64,000 bases of DNA from CAZHTS01 sp964535315 (GTDB lineage Bacteria; Chloroflexota; Anaerolineae; Anaerolineales; Anaerolineaceae). Of the stretch, positions 34,589-43,297 are shown one piece after another. Positions within the stretch are counted from its first letter, which is position 1, and each line of letters opens with the position of its first letter. The position numbers were made by a program, and so were the translations under genes. The notes under the pieces were generated by a model. That model was not told the origin of the DNA. It made no database searches and saw only the letters and a list, made by a program, of their open reading frames with translations. The stretch spans positions 20,196 to 84,195 of the forward strand of contig CAZHTS010000010.1 of assembly GCA_964535315.1 (NCBI GenBank), read 5' to 3'.

Positions 34589-36931
34589 TCAAAACGCCAG
34601 CTGCAACTCAGCATTGGGGTTCAATTCAAGCGCAAAACGGTAGCGCCCCTCACCCTCATCCGTCCATGACACCGCCTGGCCATCCAGCCAGGCGTGTTTT
34701 GGCGCCTGCGGCAGATACAATTCCACCTGCCCCTCGCCGTGGCGCCCCAACGCCAGCCCCAGGTGCACCTCATCCGCCATCACCTGCCAGCGTTCCACCT
34801 CCAATCCTTGCGAGAGATGTAAATCGCTGCCCAGATACTGCGCCTGCCCATCCTGCCGCAGGCGCATTGCCAGCAAGACAACGCCGTGCGGCGCCACCTG
34901 CGCCTGCCAGCCTTGCCCCGCCGGCAGGAGGCGCGTTTCCCCGGCCCAGAACGAACGCGCCCAATATTCACCGGCCGGTAAGTGATACGCCTCTGGCTGC
35001 ACCGTCACCTCTGCCGCCTGATCCGACCAGTTGAACCAGGCCAGCAACGACCACACCCCACTGGCACCCTCCAGATCCAGGCGCAGGCGCTGCGGTGTGG
35101 TGGCATCCAGCCAATCCAGAACCCACGGGGTGCGGTTGATCAACGGCAGCAGCACCTCAGCAATGCGCCGCCTGTCATCCGGCACCTGCGCCAGATCATC
35201 CGACAGCAGCAGCATCCCGCTCGCCATGCCCATCGCCGTTGCCTGGCTCTGTAGTTCGTCTGGCGTCAGGCTGGTCCCCGGCCGCAACAGCAAACAATCC
35301 GGATCGTTCAACCACCAGCGCCGGTGCAGAGCGGCGCGGGTCAATACGTTTTGCAATGCATTGGTCGCCGATGGCATGCTCGGCTCGGCGCCAAACACCA
35401 TTTTCACGCCGTGAAAATGGGGGCGCCAGGTGTCGTTGGTGTCTGCGCCAATGCGCATACCCTGCACCACCCCGATCCCAGACCCCAGCGGCAGGCCACA
35501 CCCCAACAGAAAGGTCTCTTCACCCGCTGCCGCGCGCATCAACTCCAACGCCCGGCGCAACACCTGCGCCCGCGTCAGTTGCGCATCGTGATACACCCCA
35601 TCCAACGCCGCAGCGTACAGGAAATCCAGTTTCAGGTATGGGAAGCCCCATTCCCGCACCGCGGCGCCAATCAGACGACGCACCTCGTCCTGCGCGCGCG
35701 GGTGGCTCATATCCAGTGCGGTGACAAACTGGTTGCCGATAAACGCCCCGGTCACCGGTTGGCGGGCGCGACTGTGCAGAATACATTCAGGATGCCGGTG
35801 GTAGAGCGTTGCCTGCCGGCTGACCAGAAACGGCGCCAGCCACAGCCCCGCAGTCCGCCCTGCCGCTCGAATCTCGGCCGCCAGCGGCGCCACCCCCTCT
35901 GGAAAACTCTTCTTACAGGTAAACCACTCGCCGACCTGAAGCTCAAATCCATCGTCGATCTGCACCAGTTCGAGCGGCAAACGCTGCTGCTGATCGTTGA
36001 CCTGTTTCAGGTTATCCCGCACCTGTTGGGCAGTCACCCGCTCGTAAAAGTGGTACCAGGAACACCAGCCGCTCACAGCCGGACGCGGCTGACCAACGCC
36101 GTGCTCTAGCGCCACCGCCTCTACATACGGCGCCAACGGGTCGGGGCAATCGAGATCGAAGGCATACAACACAGCCCAATCGCTGCTCAGTTCGCCCCCC
36201 GGCGGCACCAACGCCCGGTCGCCGCTGGACAATAACCGCAAGCGGGGCGCATCCTCCTGCAGCCAGCCCTCCAGCGAGCCGAACTGCTCACGCTGGGACA
36301 GAAACCCGGCCAGAAGCGCCGTACGCCGGGCGCGGTCGCCGATCACCCCGAAGAAATCGCCGCTGAAATGTCCGGCGCGCCCCGGCCGCGGCGTGGATGG
36401 ATTATGACAGTAGGCGTTTGGAATAAAAAACAGGCGCGAACTGCGCTGCGCTGCGCCGGCCGCATACGCCCCGCTAAACGACCACGATTGCCAGCCGTTG
36501 GCAAAAAAGGCCAGGTCGGCCCGCGAGGGTGACACTGCCTGCCGCCAGCGCACGATGCCGTGCAACAAATCACTACAGCCGGCGTGCACTGCCTGCTCCC
36601 CCCGGTTATGCAGCGTGAGCTTCCACAGCAAAAAAGGCCGTTCTGGCAGCACGGCAAAGGTTGCCGTAGTCACCAGACCATGCCCATCCGGCCCCATCGT
36701 CGCCTGCACCCCCTGCGCCGGCCCCAGGCGGGTATCGATGCGCAGCGTCTCTACCACCGCCTGCGCCCCATTCCAGACCGGGTGCGCCCCGCCCCGCTGT
36801 CCGCAGCGATACGCCAGCCCAAAACGAGCGTCAAAAACCCCCGGCAAACGCTCGTCTGTGGGCACGAAACAAAACAGCCCGCGTCCGGCATCCAGGTCAA
36901 AGTGTGCAAGTGCAGTATCGAGTGTCGCCAT
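34589..36931 (-). CDS. Alpha-galactosidase, GH36 family
   Basis: A 780-aa glycosidase. An N-terminal beta-sandwich (about 1-280) precedes a TIM barrel (about 290-600) containing WCSWYHFYE, VQIDDGFE, YLKLDFLYAA (nucleophile Asp in KLDF) and MRIGADTNDTW (the acid/base region). A C-terminal beta domain follows. It would release terminal alpha-galactose from oligosaccharides; no signal peptide was seen, so it is cytoplasmic. The start at 36931 is preceded by GGGAGA; the frame extends 29 codons upstream but across the promoter. Its stop codon abuts the stop of the convergent sulfatase-fold gene. Confidence 0.87.
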   Translation of the reverse strand: MATLDTALAHFDLDAGRGLFCFVPTDERLPGVFDARFGLAYRCGQRGGAHPVWNGAQAVVETLRIDTRLGPAQGVQATMGPDGHGLVTTATFAVLPERPFLLWKLTLHNRGEQAVHAGCSDLLHGIVRWRQAVSPSRADLAFFANGWQSWSFSGAYAAGAAQRSSRLFFIPNAYCHNPSTPRPGRAGHFSGDFFGVIGDRARRTALLAGFLSQREQFGSLEGWLQEDAPRLRLLSSGDRALVPPGGELSSDWAVLYAFDLDCPDPLAPYVEAVALEHGVGQPRPAVSGWCSWYHFYERVTAQQVRDNLKQVNDQQQRLPLELVQIDDGFELQVGEWFTCKKSFPEGVAPLAAEIRAAGRTAGLWLAPFLVSRQATLYHRHPECILHSRARQPVTGAFIGNQFVTALDMSHPRAQDEVRRLIGAAVREWGFPYLKLDFLYAAALDGVYHDAQLTRAQVLRRALELMRAAAGEETFLLGCGLPLGSGIGVVQGMRIGADTNDTWRPHFHGVKMVFGAEPSMPSATNALQNVLTRAALHRRWWLNDPDCLLLRPGTSLTPDELQSQATAMGMASGMLLLSDDLAQVPDDRRRIAEVLLPLINRTPWVLDWLDATTPQRLRLDLEGASGVWSLLAWFNWSDQAAEVTVQPEAYHLPAGEYWARSFWAGETRLLPAGQGWQAQVAPHGVVLLAMRLRQDGQAQYLGSDLHLSQGLEVERWQVMADEVHLGLALGRHGEGQVELYLPQAPKHAWLDGQAVSWTDEGEGRYRFALELNPNAELQLAF

Positions 36932-36952
36932 GTTGCATTCTCCCTTGCCCCA

Positions 36953-36958
36953 ATTGTA
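36953..36958 (-). promoter_or_regulatory. Possible -10 of the alpha-galactosidase gene
   Basis: TACAAT on the minus strand, 21 bp before the ATG. The predicted start leaves a short leader that still holds GGGAGA. The -35 is weak. Confidence 0.4.
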
Positions 36959-37023
36959 CCCGTTCCCCTGCATTATGTCCCCCCACTTGATGATATTGGA
37001 CAATAGCTCACCCTCCAAAAGAA

Positions 37024-37032
37024 TGTTACACT
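37024..37032 (+). promoter_or_regulatory. Extended -10 promoter of tnaA
   Basis: TGT-TACACT, 47 bp before the start codon. No clear -35 was seen, and no tnaC-like leader peptide was found in the 40 nt between start site and gene. Confidence 0.45.
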
Positions 37033-37079
37033 AAACGCAGTGGCGTTTGCAAATCAACTCTTACCCTGTGGAGGAATGC

Positions 37080-38456
37080 ATGTCATCTTACCCCGTCGAG
37101 CCGTTTCGCATCAAGATGGTCGAGCCGATTCGCTTGATCTCTGCTGAAGCACGGCAAGAAGCCATGCGCCAGGCCGGTTACAATGTTTTTAGCCTGCGCG
37201 CCGAAGATGTGTTCATCGATCTGCTGACCGACTCCGGCACCGGCGCGATGAGCCAGGAACAATGGGGCGCATTGATCACCGGCGACGAATCGTACGCCGG
37301 GGCGCGCTCGTACTATCGCCTGGCCGACACGATGAAAAAGATTTTTGGCTTTGAGTATTTCGTCCCCACTCATCAGGGACGCGCCGCCGAGAACATTCTC
37401 ACCGGTCTCAAGGTCAAGCCGGGCAAATTCGTGCCCTCCAATATGCACTTTGACACCACCGAGGGCAACATCCTCGGCCGCGGCGGCCGGCCCGTCAACC
37501 TGGTCGTCGACGAAGCCTTCGACCCTGCCCTGCAAAGCCCCTTCAAGGGCAACATGGACGTCGATAAGCTGGTGCGCTTTATCGAAGACACCGGCGTCGA
37601 AAACATCCCCTTTGGCGCCATTACCATTACCAATAACGCCGGCGGCGGACAGCCCGTCTCACTGGCCAACATCCGCGCCGTGTCCGAAGTCTACCACCGC
37701 TATGGCATCCCCTTCTTTATCGACTGCTGTCGCTTTGCTGAAAACGCTTATTTCATCAAGCTGCGCGAACCGGGCTACGCCAACAAAACGACGCTCGAAA
37801 TTGCCAACGAAATCTTCAGCCTGGCAGACGGCGCCTGGATGAGCGCCAAGAAGGATGGCCTGGTCAACATTGGCGGTTTCCTCGCCATGCGCGATCAACA
37901 GCTTTACCAGCAGGTGTGCAACGAATTGATCATGAAAGAGGGCTTCCCCACCTACGGCGGCCTGGCGGGCCGCGACCTGGACGCCCTGGCCGTCGGCCTG
38001 TGGGAAGGGCTGGACGAATCGTACCTGGCCTACCGCCTGGGACAGACCGCCTACCTGGGCGCCTGCCTCAAGGCCCGCGGCATCCCCATGATCGAACCTG
38101 CCGGCGGTCATGCCATCTATATCGACGCCGGCCAGTTGCTGCCGCATCTCACCCACGCCCAATTCCCCGGCCTGACCCTGGCCGCCGCTGCCTACCTGGA
38201 AGGCGGCGTACGCTGCTGTGAGATTGGCTCGGTCATGTTTGCCCACCCCAGTCCCGATACCGGTGAGATGGTCTACCCCAAACTCGAACTGGTGCGCCTC
38301 GCCATTCCACGCCGGGTGTACACCCAGGCCCACTTTGATTACGTCGCCGAAACATTCGGGCGCCTGGCCGAACGTAAAGAACAATTGAGCGTCTACCGCT
38401 TCACTTACCAGGCCCCGCTCATGCGCCACTTTACCGCTCGCTTTGAACCCGCCTGA
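37080..38456 (+). CDS. tnaA: Tryptophanase
   Basis: A 458-aa PLP enzyme of the tryptophanase/tyrosine phenol-lyase family. MSAKKDG holds the Schiff-base lysine (K258), and D215 in FIDCCRFAENA binds the cofactor. Residues that separate the two activities favour tryptophanase: D125 in HFDTT (Thr in tyrosine phenol-lyase), EIGS where the lyase has MERG, and H450 in RHFTARF (Phe in the lyase). It should cleave tryptophan to indole, pyruvate and ammonia. GGAGG precedes the ATG at 37080; an earlier in-frame ATG at 37047 lacks support. Confidence 0.92.
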   Translation: MSSYPVEPFRIKMVEPIRLISAEARQEAMRQAGYNVFSLRAEDVFIDLLTDSGTGAMSQEQWGALITGDESYAGARSYYRLADTMKKIFGFEYFVPTHQGRAAENILTGLKVKPGKFVPSNMHFDTTEGNILGRGGRPVNLVVDEAFDPALQSPFKGNMDVDKLVRFIEDTGVENIPFGAITITNNAGGGQPVSLANIRAVSEVYHRYGIPFFIDCCRFAENAYFIKLREPGYANKTTLEIANEIFSLADGAWMSAKKDGLVNIGGFLAMRDQQLYQQVCNELIMKEGFPTYGGLAGRDLDALAVGLWEGLDESYLAYRLGQTAYLGACLKARGIPMIEPAGGHAIYIDAGQLLPHLTHAQFPGLTLAAAAYLEGGVRCCEIGSVMFAHPSPDTGEMVYPKLELVRLAIPRRVYTQAHFDYVAETFGRLAERKEQLSVYRFTYQAPLMRHFTARFEPA

Positions 38457-38473
38457 TCGTACGACTGATCGAC

Positions 38474-38524
38474 AACGAGCGGCCGCCTATGCGTTGGGTG
38501 GCCGCTCGTTTTTTGAGGAATCGT
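38474..38524 (+). terminator. Terminator of tnaA
   Basis: AACGAGCGGCC pairs with GGCCGCTCGTT (11 bp), followed by TTTT. The stem overlaps the end of the convergent small membrane protein gene. Confidence 0.85.
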
Positions 38525-38765
38525 CCTGGCGTTGCCGGCGTACCATCAACACCACCGCCAGCACCCCGCCCCCGCTCAAGATGAGCGCCAAGAGCAACAA
38601 CGGCACAAGCAAATATCCGGCGCTCAAGTCATTTTCATTTACCAGATACAGCGGGATGAACACAAAACAACACAACAGCGGCAGCCCAATCAGCCCGCCA
38701 ATACAGCCCATCTTTTGCCTGCGCCAGAATTCCGTCTTGCCATATTTCAGATAATCCCGTAACAT
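38487..38765 (-). CDS. Small two-helix membrane protein
   Basis: A 92-aa protein with hydrophobic helices at about 20-42 and 50-73 and charged ends. GAAAGGAGGG stands 4 nt before the ATG, which supports it as a real gene. No recognised family. It converges on tnaA, sharing the terminator stem region. Confidence 0.7.
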   Translation of the reverse strand: MLRDYLKYGKTEFWRRQKMGCIGGLIGLPLLCCFVFIPLYLVNENDLSAGYLLVPLLLLALILSGGGVLAVVLMVRRQRQDDSSKNERPPNA

Positions 38766-38850
38766 ACTGCCCTCCTTTCACCTCACCTGTTATCGTCCAG
38801 TGTACCCGTTTTAATACTGCCTCGCAACCAGGCCTTGTTCCTATTGAACG

Positions 38851-38856
38851 TATAAT
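38851..38856 (+). promoter_or_regulatory. Possible -10 of the cyclase operon
   Basis: Consensus TATAAT, 69 bp before the start codon at 38926. No good -35 at the right spacing. Confidence 0.35.
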
Positions 38857-38925
38857 AATAGTCATAGGGGATAAGCAGGCGTGGACAAAGGTCCGGCCTT
38901 ATTGTGGATGCAAAAGGAGCAAAAC

Positions 38926-40599
38926 ATGAATTGGTTTGCCAACCTGCGAACCCAGAACAAGCTCTTCCTGTTCGTGATCTTGATCACCATCATGGCCGGT
39001 GCAGCACTGGGATGGAGTGTCTACAGCGTCCTGCTGCTACAATCCGAGATCGAACAGGCCGAAAAGCAGATCAACGATATGAAAGCCATCCAGGCCAGTG
39101 CACAATATATCCTGTGGGCCGACCGTGACAGTCGTAGTTATCTCCTGTTGGGCAGCGAAGATTACCGCGGCAGTTACGAGGTCTTCGTTACCCAGGTCAA
39201 CAGCGACCTGCGCGCCCGGCTGCTCAACGAACAGGACGATCAGCAGCGTTTGAGTTTCGATCGGCTGCAAAAAATGTTGCGTGCATACCGCACGACCATG
39301 GACCAAACCCTGCAATCCGGGGCGCTCACCCTGTCAGACGAGGATGAAGAACGGCTCGACAGCATCGATGTCAGCGACGATCAATTGCTCGACCTGATGA
39401 GTGAGGTTGATCAGATCCAGTATCGCCAGCAGGCCGAATTGCAAAGACTGCTGACCCAATCGCACCAGTTGGTACGCCGCATCCTCACCATCAGCATCAT
39501 TGCCCTGGTAGCCATGACCCTGCTCTTTACCTGGGTGGCTAACAGGATCAACCTCATCACCGAACCGCTGCAGCGCATCACCAACGCCGTGGTGGCGTTT
39601 GAAAACAACCTCTTCAAACCCAACATGCTCGACGCCTACACAGAGCGCAAGGACGAGATGGGCCTCCTGGCGCGTTCCTTCACCAACATGGCTGCCGCCA
39701 TCAACCAATCGGTCGCCGCCAAAGACGCCTTCATCCGCTCCACGGCACGCTTTATCCCCCAACAGTATCTGGAATTCCTCAACAAGCCGAGCGTTCTCGA
39801 CATTCGTTTGGGCGATCACGTCAGCGCCGAAATGGCCGTCATGTTCTCGGATATCCGCGGCTTCACCACCGCTTCCGAACACATGAGCGCCGAAGAAAAC
39901 TTTGCCTTCATCAATCGCTTCATGCAAATGGTCTCGCCCATCGTCGAGGAAAATAACGGCTTCATCGTTAAATTCCTGGGCGACGGCATGATGGCAATTT
40001 TTCCCTACAGCGTAGACGACGCCGTGCGCACCGCCATCGAGAAACAACAGCGCATCCAGGCGCTCAACGCAGAACTAGAGAAAAGCGGCCTGCCGCCCCT
40101 CTTTGTTGGCATTGGTATTCATTCCGGACACATGATGGTCGGTATGATCGGCGAAGAAAAACGCCTGCAAGGCGACGCCTTCTCAGACAACGTCAACCTG
40201 ACCTCACGGGTAGAAGGGCTGACCCGCTTTTACGGCGTCTCCGTCATCCTCACCCTGGAGGCCATGACCCGCCTTGAAAACCGCAGCCGTTGTCTGTACC
40301 GTTCGCTGGGTAAAGTGCGGGTAAAAGGCCGCCAGACGCCCCTGGAACTGTTTGAAATCTTCGAAGGCGACCCGGACGATCTGCGCACGCTTAAGAACGA
40401 GACCCGCAGCACTCACGAGCAGGGCATGCAATATTACCAGCGCGGCGACTTCTCACAGGCGCAAAAATGTTTCCTGTCCGTCCTGGAACGCAACCCTCGC
40501 GACCAGCTGGCATCGTTTTATCTCACCCGCTGCACCCGGCGCCTGGCCGAGGGCGTCCCCCCCGATTGGGATGGTGTAGAAGTTCATACCGAGAAATAG
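38926..40599 (+). CDS. Membrane-bound class III adenylate cyclase with HAMP domain
   Basis: A 557-aa protein: TM1 (about 13-36), an external helical sensor (about 37-184, CHASE3-like), TM2 (about 187-208), HAMP (about 210-262), a class III cyclase domain (about 295-480) and a C-terminal TPR-like stretch (MQYYQRGDFSQAQKC). Metal-binding D309 (FSDIRGF) and D353 (FLGDGMM) are present. Substrate residues K349 and the Asp of GDAFSDNVN, with Asn and Arg in VNLTSRVE, favour ATP over GTP. The start at 38926 follows AAAGGAGC. It is first in a three-gene HAMP cluster. Confidence 0.9.
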   Translation: MNWFANLRTQNKLFLFVILITIMAGAALGWSVYSVLLLQSEIEQAEKQINDMKAIQASAQYILWADRDSRSYLLLGSEDYRGSYEVFVTQVNSDLRARLLNEQDDQQRLSFDRLQKMLRAYRTTMDQTLQSGALTLSDEDEERLDSIDVSDDQLLDLMSEVDQIQYRQQAELQRLLTQSHQLVRRILTISIIALVAMTLLFTWVANRINLITEPLQRITNAVVAFENNLFKPNMLDAYTERKDEMGLLARSFTNMAAAINQSVAAKDAFIRSTARFIPQQYLEFLNKPSVLDIRLGDHVSAEMAVMFSDIRGFTTASEHMSAEENFAFINRFMQMVSPIVEENNGFIVKFLGDGMMAIFPYSVDDAVRTAIEKQQRIQALNAELEKSGLPPLFVGIGIHSGHMMVGMIGEEKRLQGDAFSDNVNLTSRVEGLTRFYGVSVILTLEAMTRLENRSRCLYRSLGKVRVKGRQTPLELFEIFEGDPDDLRTLKNETRSTHEQGMQYYQRGDFSQAQKCFLSVLERNPRDQLASFYLTRCTRRLAEGVPPDWDGVEVHTEK

Positions 40600-40608
40600 G
40601 AGCCGGCC

Positions 40609-41487
40609 ATGAAAAAGAACAATCCATTCACACAGGTCCATTCGTTAGGGTGTTTCGGCGTCTTCCTGATCACCTGTATTCTCGTCATCGCCGGTTTCTC
40701 ACTTCTCATCCGCAACACATTGTTCTCCGCCCTCGAACCATTGCAAGTCCCCATCGAGGCCGAACGCCTGGCGAAAATCAAATCGGCCATCGTCACGCAA
40801 ACCATGCTGATGGAACTGTACGGCTACGGAGCGGTGAAACACAGCGGCGACGTCGATGCCTGGAAGCAACAATTTCAGCAAACATCCACCGCACTCGACC
40901 TCCAACTGGCCGAATTACAACCGCCCTTTGTGCCAGCCAGCGAGTTCAACGCACTGCAAGGCGGACAACAGCGTTTCCGCCAGCTTTTTGACACCCTGGG
41001 CGCTGATCCCCAACAAAGCATGCGTACACTGGTAGACGCTCGCCAGCAGGCCGACGAGATGACCACCATCATCGACAACCTCAAAATGAAGGTAGAAGCC
41101 CGGTCGGCCCCACTGGAGCAAACCTTCCGCACGCAAAACATCATTAACATCCAGACCGGCATCCTGCTGTTGGTGCTCATGCCCATTCTGGCCGCCGGCG
41201 CTTACCTGTCGACCAGTAACATCAACCAGCCCATCCTCGACCTGATTAACGCCGCCGTAGCCCTGGATGGCGGCCAGTTTCGTCCAGAGCTTCTGGAACA
41301 GGTGCGCCATCGCCGGGACGCCATCGGGCAGATGGCGCGCACCCTGCTCTCTACCTGCGCCACCCTGCAACAGCAGGAACGCGCCCTGGACGACCGTATC
41401 GCCGCATTGCGCACCACACTGCACGAGGAACGCCAGCAAAAATTGTTCTACGCCGTGCACCGCGCAACCCAGTCCCCGGAGGAATAA
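40609..41487 (+). CDS. HAMP-type transmembrane sensor without output domain
   Basis: A 292-aa protein: TM1 (about 12-34), a helical external domain, TM2 (about 182-203), a degenerate HAMP-like segment, then a coiled coil (about 245-280, QQQERALDDRIAALR). There is no kinase, cyclase or methyl-accepting domain. It lies 9 bp after the adenylate cyclase gene and 3 bp before a protein of the same plan. It may be a regulatory partner that forms mixed HAMP assemblies with the cyclase, but this is inference. Confidence 0.7.
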   Translation: MKKNNPFTQVHSLGCFGVFLITCILVIAGFSLLIRNTLFSALEPLQVPIEAERLAKIKSAIVTQTMLMELYGYGAVKHSGDVDAWKQQFQQTSTALDLQLAELQPPFVPASEFNALQGGQQRFRQLFDTLGADPQQSMRTLVDARQQADEMTTIIDNLKMKVEARSAPLEQTFRTQNIINIQTGILLLVLMPILAAGAYLSTSNINQPILDLINAAVALDGGQFRPELLEQVRHRRDAIGQMARTLLSTCATLQQQERALDDRIAALRTTLHEERQQKLFYAVHRATQSPEE

Positions 41488-41490
41488 CCC

Positions 41491-42522
41491 ATGTACCCCT
41501 GGCTCTCCTCACTCAAACTGCAAAGCAAACTATCGGTGCTCATCGGGCTGGTATTGCTCCTGACCGTGATCGTCATCGCCGTCAATCTCTATCATCTGAT
41601 GGATACACAAGAAAAGGTCAGCGCTGCGCTGGATCTGGCCGAACGGCTCAACCAGAACCACGAGGTGTACAACGCCGTTACCAACATGCGCGTTGCCTAT
41701 TACGCCAGCGATTACGAAGGCCAGGAGGCGGAATACTACCAGCATCAACGGTACAGCGAACAGGTGAGCGAATACATCCGTTCGCACCTCAGCCTGGCAG
41801 AGAACGACGAAGAAACCCAGGCCATCCAGGATATGCTGCTGGCCAAACAGACCTACGACGAGCGCTTCCAACAACACGATCTCGCCACCGATGAACTGGC
41901 GGGCATCCTGCTCGACGACAACCCGCAACCTGCCGGCAATACCGCCGAAGCTACGCAGGAGGAAGACCTCGAAGAAGAGGAGGAGGAGGACGGGGAAGAA
42001 GAGCAAAGCGCCCCCACCCGCGTAAGTGAGACAGACGCGGAAGAAAGCGACGAGGAAAGCGAGGACGAAGAGGAAGGCAGCGATTTGCCCCCCGAACAGA
42101 CTTTTGCCAACCTGGAAGATGCCTGGCAGAAATTGCAGGCCAGCATTTTGCGAATGACCGACCTGCTAAACGACGCCCGCGAGCAAATGAGAACCACGAT
42201 TCAGAATAGCCTGTGGACCGGCGCGGTCATCGCCCTGATCGCTCTGGGGTTAAGCGTCTTGTTCACCCTGCTGGCCAGTGGTATCATCATCCGGCAGGTC
42301 ATACTGGTCATCGTGCGCCTCTCTTACGAGGTCAAAGCCATGCCCACAGACAATTTTGATCCGGGTGCACTACAGAAGTTATCCACTCGCCCGGACGAAT
42401 TGGGCGAGTTAGCCCAGGCCCTCGCCGGCGCCGCTCAGTCCGCCCGGCAACGCCAGCAGGAAAAACGCGCCGTCATCGCCGAATTAGAACACAAGCTGGA
42501 ACGCCTGCAACGTCCCTCCTGA
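41491..42522 (+). CDS. HAMP-type sensor with extremely acidic external insert
   Basis: A 343-aa protein with the same plan as its neighbour: TM1 (about 15-33), an external helical domain, TM2 (about 242-265), a HAMP-like segment (about 268-320) and a short coiled coil. Residues 157-198 are an insert dominated by Glu, Asp and Ser placed outside the membrane by topology. It could bind divalent cations or basic partners. No catalytic output domain. GGAGGAAT precedes the ATG. Confidence 0.7.
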   Translation: MYPWLSSLKLQSKLSVLIGLVLLLTVIVIAVNLYHLMDTQEKVSAALDLAERLNQNHEVYNAVTNMRVAYYASDYEGQEAEYYQHQRYSEQVSEYIRSHLSLAENDEETQAIQDMLLAKQTYDERFQQHDLATDELAGILLDDNPQPAGNTAEATQEEDLEEEEEEDGEEEQSAPTRVSETDAEESDEESEDEEEGSDLPPEQTFANLEDAWQKLQASILRMTDLLNDAREQMRTTIQNSLWTGAVIALIALGLSVLFTLLASGIIIRQVILVIVRLSYEVKAMPTDNFDPGALQKLSTRPDELGELAQALAGAAQSARQRQQEKRAVIAELEHKLERLQRPS

Positions 42523-42530
42523 GCGTCCGT

Positions 42531-42680
42531 TCATTGCCACACCGCCCCCCCAGGCGTATTTCGCCAAGCGAAGCCCACCCCTTTGGGGTAGACCCGCAAC
42601 ACATGCCCACAGCTACGGCATTCATACACAACGATCACCCCTACCCGGCCGCAGCAAAAAGCCTTATAATCCCTGTCCAT
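42531..42680 (-). pseudogene. Possible transposase zinc-ribbon remnant
   Basis: A 49-codon minus-strand frame reads YECRSCGHVLRVYPKGVG in its middle, a C-x2-C zinc-ribbon with the YPKGV continuation I associate with N-termini of some Chloroflexota transposases. The match stops abruptly and nothing else of a transposase follows. No terminal inverted repeats were seen. It may be chance. Confidence 0.3.
42665..42670 (+). promoter_or_regulatory. -10 element just before the zinc-ribbon gene
   Basis: Consensus TATAAT ends 8 nt before the ATG at 42679, with no -35 and no ribosome-binding site, so the transcript would be almost leaderless. Confidence 0.4.
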
Positions 42681-43230
42681 GAACTGTCCCATTTGCAAAC
42701 AACCCACCCTTCAAGCAACCACCCTGGCGCAAGCCATACCGGCTCACCACTGCAAGATATGCGGCGGCATCTTTATTTCCTTCAATGCCTATTGGAAGTG
42801 GCGCCAGAAGCATCCGGAGAACGAAAATGCCAGCGCACCGGTAGTAGTCCCTCCTGAGGCAGTCGAACGGAAACAGGCCAAAATCTGTCCGGAATGCGGT
42901 CACCTGCTCATCCCGTACAAAATCTTGCCCGGCGTCCAGTTCCTCCTGGATCATTGCGGCAATTGCAACGGGGTATGGTTTGATGGCAACGAATGGGCGG
43001 TGTTGGAAAAGCACCAGCTGTACGGCCGGCTCAACGAATTCTTCACCCAGCCCTGGCAGCGCAACATTCGCCAGCAAGAAAGCCGCGCCCGGATGGAAGG
43101 CCTGTATCGCCAGCGCTTCGGCGAGGAGGATTACGCTCGCCTGAAAGAAATCAAAGCCTGGCTGGAAGCCCGACCCAATAAAGCCGCCTTACTGGCCTAT
43201 CTGCAATCTGAAGACCCGTACGAAGCATAA
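42679..43230 (+). CDS. Double zf-TFIIB zinc-ribbon protein
   Basis: A 183-aa protein with two zinc ribbons. The first is CPICKQ...CKICGGIF (residues 3-32). The second is CPECGHLL...CGNCNGVWFDGNEW (about 74-105), the typical zf-TFIIB ending. The rest is helical and charged. Such proteins are common and poorly characterised; nucleic-acid or metal binding is likely. A strong terminator follows. Confidence 0.85.
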   Translation: MNCPICKQPTLQATTLAQAIPAHHCKICGGIFISFNAYWKWRQKHPENENASAPVVVPPEAVERKQAKICPECGHLLIPYKILPGVQFLLDHCGNCNGVWFDGNEWAVLEKHQLYGRLNEFFTQPWQRNIRQQESRARMEGLYRQRFGEEDYARLKEIKAWLEARPNKAALLAYLQSEDPYEA

Positions 43231-43241
43231 TTCATGCATGC

Positions 43242-43282
43242 AAAGGGCGGGACGTCTCAAATAGACGTCCCGCCCTTTTTTT
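43242..43282. terminator. Bidirectional terminator
   Basis: A 16-bp perfect stem (43242-43257 with 43263-43278) around a 5-nt loop, with A-rich and T-rich flanks. It serves the rightward zinc-ribbon gene and probably the leftward MFS gene, which ends at 43298. Confidence 0.88.
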
Positions 43283-43297
43283 CTTCCTGTCTGGCGA

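Noticed and set aside
41959..42084. Acidic codon run as a sign of frameshift or assembly error
   Set aside because: The frame stays open through both sides with sensible transmembrane and HAMP segments, so the acidic insert is probably real.
42534..42857. 107-codon plus-strand frame before the zinc-ribbon gene
   Set aside because: It overlaps the zinc-ribbon gene in another frame, has no ribosome-binding site, and its composition is not protein-like.
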